Below, piece by piece: positions 62,022 to 64,000 of a stretch of 64,000 nucleotides of DNA. The position numbers and the translations under genes were made by a program. The notes below the pieces were generated by a model. It did no database searches and was not told the origin of the DNA. It saw only the letters and a program-made list of their open reading frames with translations. Source of the stretch: Mycobacterium fragae (GTDB lineage Bacteria; Actinomycetota; Actinomycetes; Mycobacteriales; Mycobacteriaceae); assembly GCF_002102185.1 (NCBI RefSeq), contig NZ_LQOW01000002.1, positions 82,126-146,125 on the forward strand, in the 5' to 3' direction. Positions within the stretch are counted from its first letter, which is position 1; the number at the start of each line of letters is the position of its first letter.

Positions 62022-62115
62022 CTTTTGTGACCCCTCTCATGGTTGCGAACGGACGCGCAGCCGGACGCAGCAGTACGTCAGAGTGCGATGGGATCACTTG
62101 GGTTCCCATTCAACT

Positions 62116-62877
62116 TCAGTAAATGCGGCGGCTGAAGTTCGCGTCGATCCAGTCGGAGTATCGAGTAGCGAAGATGGTGGCGTGCTCGTCGGGTGCCAGG
62201 GTGTGATCGTCGATCACCGCACCGAAGTACGGCGCCTGCGCGTCAGTCACAACCCGACGTTGATCACCAATGGCGGCAAGGCCCGCGCGGACAAAATCGT
62301 CCATCCCCATTGCTTCGGGTCCGGCGATCTCCGCTACGCCATTGATAGGGCGCCCGACCGCCACGCCGGCTACGGCGGTGGCGACATCGTCGGCGGCGAT
62401 TGGGCGGAACAACGCGTGTGGCAACCTGACAACGTCTCCATCTGTCGCGGAATCGGCCAAGCCAACAGCGAATTCGTAGAACGGAGTTGCCCGCACGATC
62501 GAATAAGGCCGGCCCGAGTCCTTGATCAGGTTTTCCTGAGCTGCTTTCGCGGTGTTGTAGCCGCTATCTGGCATGATCTGCGCGCCCACTACGGACAAGG
62601 CGACATGGTGCTTGACTCCCGCTTCCTGTTCAGCAGCGAGGAGATTCGTGGTCGCGGTCGTGAAGAAGTGCATTACAGGTTCATCGTCGAACAACGGTGA
62701 ATCGGCAACATCGACCACGACGTCCGCACCGGCGACGGCGTTCGCGAGGCCTTCACCGGTGAGTGAATCGACACCTGACCGCCGTGAGGCGGGGATCACG
62801 TCGTGTCCCTGCGCGGAGAGCTTGGCCGCTACCTTCGAGCCGATAAGCCCGCGACCGCCAATGACTACGATCTTCAT
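62116..62877 (-). CDS. NAD(P)-binding NmrA-like oxidoreductase (atypical SDR)
   Basis: A 253-residue atypical SDR of the NmrA/HSCARG group. VVIGGRGLIGSKVAAKL is the nucleotide site; VKHHVALSVVGAQ and YNTAKAAQENLIKDSGRPYSIVRATPFYEF follow. No Tyr-x3-Lys in the usual place. These proteins sense NADPH or reduce small molecules. It lies between two cupins. Confidence 0.87.
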   Translation of the reverse strand: MKIVVIGGRGLIGSKVAAKLSAQGHDVIPASRRSGVDSLTGEGLANAVAGADVVVDVADSPLFDDEPVMHFFTTATTNLLAAEQEAGVKHHVALSVVGAQIMPDSGYNTAKAAQENLIKDSGRPYSIVRATPFYEFAVGLADSATDGDVVRLPHALFRPIAADDVATAVAGVAVGRPINGVAEIAGPEAMGMDDFVRAGLAAIGDQRRVVTDAQAPYFGAVIDDHTLAPDEHATIFATRYSDWIDANFSRRIY

Positions 62878-62970
62878 GCTGAACCTTTCAAAGTTTCATC
62901 CGCGGTGGGTTAGCTTGCTTCCCGCCGACATTGCTTGGGGATAAAGCGATTTCGAACATACAGCTCACTG

Positions 62971-63501
62971 TCAAATAGGTCCACCGGGGAATTTCAAGTC
63001 GAAGCGCTTACAGAGTTCGGGAATACTGTCGATATCCATCTCCAGGTCGTACCGCGCACAGAGTTCGTCTAGGTTCTCTTTCGATATCTTGTCCACACCG
63101 CCGAGGTCGGAAAGCTCGTCGAAGAACTGCTCGAATCCTGCTGGGGAAATGATCTCAAGTATGCGGGCGGGCTCATCGCCCGCGTTCCAGAATGTATGCC
63201 ATTGGCCTCGTGGCTTGAAAATGAAGTCGCCAGGTCCGCCGTAGAGCACCTCATCGCCAAGCAAAGCGCCTACGCGTCCCTCGATGATCCAGCTGTACTC
63301 ATCTTCGTTGTGGTGGCGATGAAGCGGTGCGGCTAGCGCTCGGGGTGACATCGGATGCTCGAGGGCGGAGAAGCGCCCTTCAGCCTGAAACTTATCGATG
63401 ATGTGGCGGACACCGACCGTCCCAATGAACACGGACTTGCCTTCGGTGCGGCCGACAGTCTTAGCCGGCGGGCCGCCGGGTCTCAAAATGTCACTTGTCA
63501 C
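62971..63501 (-). CDS. Cupin-domain protein with a C-terminal tail
   Basis: A 176-residue cupin. The first motif APLHRHHNEDEYSWIIEG and second PGDFIFKPRGQWHTFWNAGD hold probable metal ligands. The tail SKENLDELCARYDLEMDID through KFPGGPI is an extra region that recurs in two repeats (LCARYDLEMD and LCKRFDLKFP). Function unknown; a mycobacterial cupin close to the PE/Esx genes. Confidence 0.85.
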   Translation of the reverse strand: MTSDILRPGGPPAKTVGRTEGKSVFIGTVGVRHIIDKFQAEGRFSALEHPMSPRALAAPLHRHHNEDEYSWIIEGRVGALLGDEVLYGGPGDFIFKPRGQWHTFWNAGDEPARILEIISPAGFEQFFDELSDLGGVDKISKENLDELCARYDLEMDIDSIPELCKRFDLKFPGGPI

Positions 63502-63554
63502 TGCAGTCTCTCTTTCTCAGCCCGAAATCCATTGCCAAAACCGACTTTTACTCG

Positions 63555-63860
63555 TTAGCCAAGCGCGGCCAGGTTGGCGGCCTCGGTGGACGCATACGAA
63601 CCTGCACTGGTCCCCAAGGTTGTTACGAACAGCTGATGGATAGCCGCGGCCTGGGCACTGATTGCCTGATAGTTCTGGGCATGCGCGGCGAACTGCATCG
63701 CGGTCAGCGCCGAAACCTCATCAGCCGCCGCAGGAATCACTCCGGTGGTCGGGGCGGCCGCGGCAGCGTTTGAGGCGACCGCCTCCGAACCAATGGCCTG
63801 CAGGCCATCAGACGCTATCGTCAGTATCTCCGGCTGTGCGGTTACGAAAGAATTGTTCAT
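63555..63860 (-). CDS. PE family protein (PE18/PE19-like)
   Basis: A 101-residue PE-only protein. FVTAQPEILTIASDGL, IPAAADEVSALTAMQFAAH and the secretion motif YASTEAAN (YxxxE) are characteristic. It resembles PE18/PE19 of the ESX-5 locus. PE proteins pair with PPE partners and leave through ESX systems. It lies 8 nt downstream of an Esx gene. Its PPE partner is outside the window or elsewhere. Confidence 0.92.
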   Translation of the reverse strand: MNNSFVTAQPEILTIASDGLQAIGSEAVASNAAAAAPTTGVIPAAADEVSALTAMQFAAHAQNYQAISAQAAAIHQLFVTTLGTSAGSYASTEAANLAALG

Positions 63861-63868
63861 CTTTGCTC

Positions 63869-64000
63869 CTAGGCCCAGCTGGAGCCGACGGCGGCGTCGG
63901 TGGAGGCCATGTTGGACCCGGCTGTTTGCACCTTGGAGCCGTGCTGGTTGGCCTGTTCGTAGATCACCTGGAAGTTGCGACCCAACTGGGTGATGAACTC
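63869..64000 (-). CDS. EsxN-type (WXG100) protein, partial
   Basis: Only the C-terminal 43 codons are in the window; the start lies beyond 64000. The sequence EFITQLGRNFQVIYEQANQH then VGSSWA closely matches the C-terminus of the EsxN/EsxI/EsxL (Mtb9.9) subfamily of ESX-5-associated WXG100 proteins. It is followed 8 nt later by a PE gene. The partner Esx and further genes are expected outside the window. Confidence 0.92.
   Translation of the reverse strand, partial: EFITQLGRNFQVIYEQANQHGSKVQTAGSNMASTDAAVGSSWA

Noticed and set aside
1..64000. CRISPR array, insertion sequence, integron or phage genes
   Set aside because: No repeat-spacer pattern, no transposase or integrase, and no att-like direct repeats flanking the tRNA were seen.

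Overview
The window is high-GC mycobacterial DNA, most likely from a slow-growing, non-tuberculous Mycobacterium. From memory of M. tuberculosis gene order, 1-19.6 kb follows Rv3054c to Rv3062 (FMN reductase, TetR, dinB2, SDR, TetR, cyp136, double GntR, fadE22, ligB). 27.2-31.7 kb follows Rv3068c-Rv3073c (pgmA, crcB1, crcB2, DUF190, DUF488), and a CitE-like gene near 51 kb resembles Rv3075c. The right edge carries a PE gene and an EsxN-type gene of the ESX-5 class, which points to a slow grower. No insertion sequence, phage or CRISPR array was seen.

Layout. 0-8 kb: FMN reductase/TetR/dinB2, an M48 protease with LemA inserted into the ancestral order, then SDR/TetR/cyp136 with clear TetR-type palindromes. 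7.9-11.8 kb: a stand-alone LeuA regulatory-domain protein behind a leader peptide and attenuator-like RNA, a DUF302 protein, and a compact hypA-hypB-protease-hypC hydrogenase-maturation operon. 11.8-18 kb: an acyl/steroid side-chain module (double GntR, Ltp-type thiolase, DUF35 protein, FadE22, SDR). 18-25.7 kb: ligB, a PAP2 membrane protein, a dehydrogenase, a VOC protein, an SDR, PPK2 and a CYTH-CHAD protein, then tRNA-Ala(GGC).

25.9-31.7 kb: a DadA-like oxidase, pgmA, the fluoride-export operon, an MbtK-like acyltransferase and DUF488. 31.7-36.4 kb: a tightly overlapping catabolic operon (sulfotransferase, MBL-fold hydrolase, SDR, VOC protein, luciferase-like monooxygenase). 36.5-39 kb: hemerythrin, a membrane protein and SelO. 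39-50 kb: a P450/SDR pair and a Rieske oxygenase/amidohydrolase pair. Both divergent promoters of this segment carry the same GTAAC-N3-GTTAC palindrome, suggesting one TetR regulon. An alpha/beta-hydrolase in this segment is broken by an in-frame stop.

50-64 kb: enoyl-CoA hydratase, CitE-like protein, a 713-residue orphan, a phospholipase D, two adjacent frameshifted small genes (one Imm63-like), a Tat/lipoprotein amidase, nitroreductase, quinone-oxidoreductase-like protein, M13 metalloprotease, cupins, and the PE/Esx pair. The strongest leads are the LeuA-domain attenuator, the two-locus TetR operator, the sulfotransferase/MBL operon, and the pair of decayed immunity-type genes.
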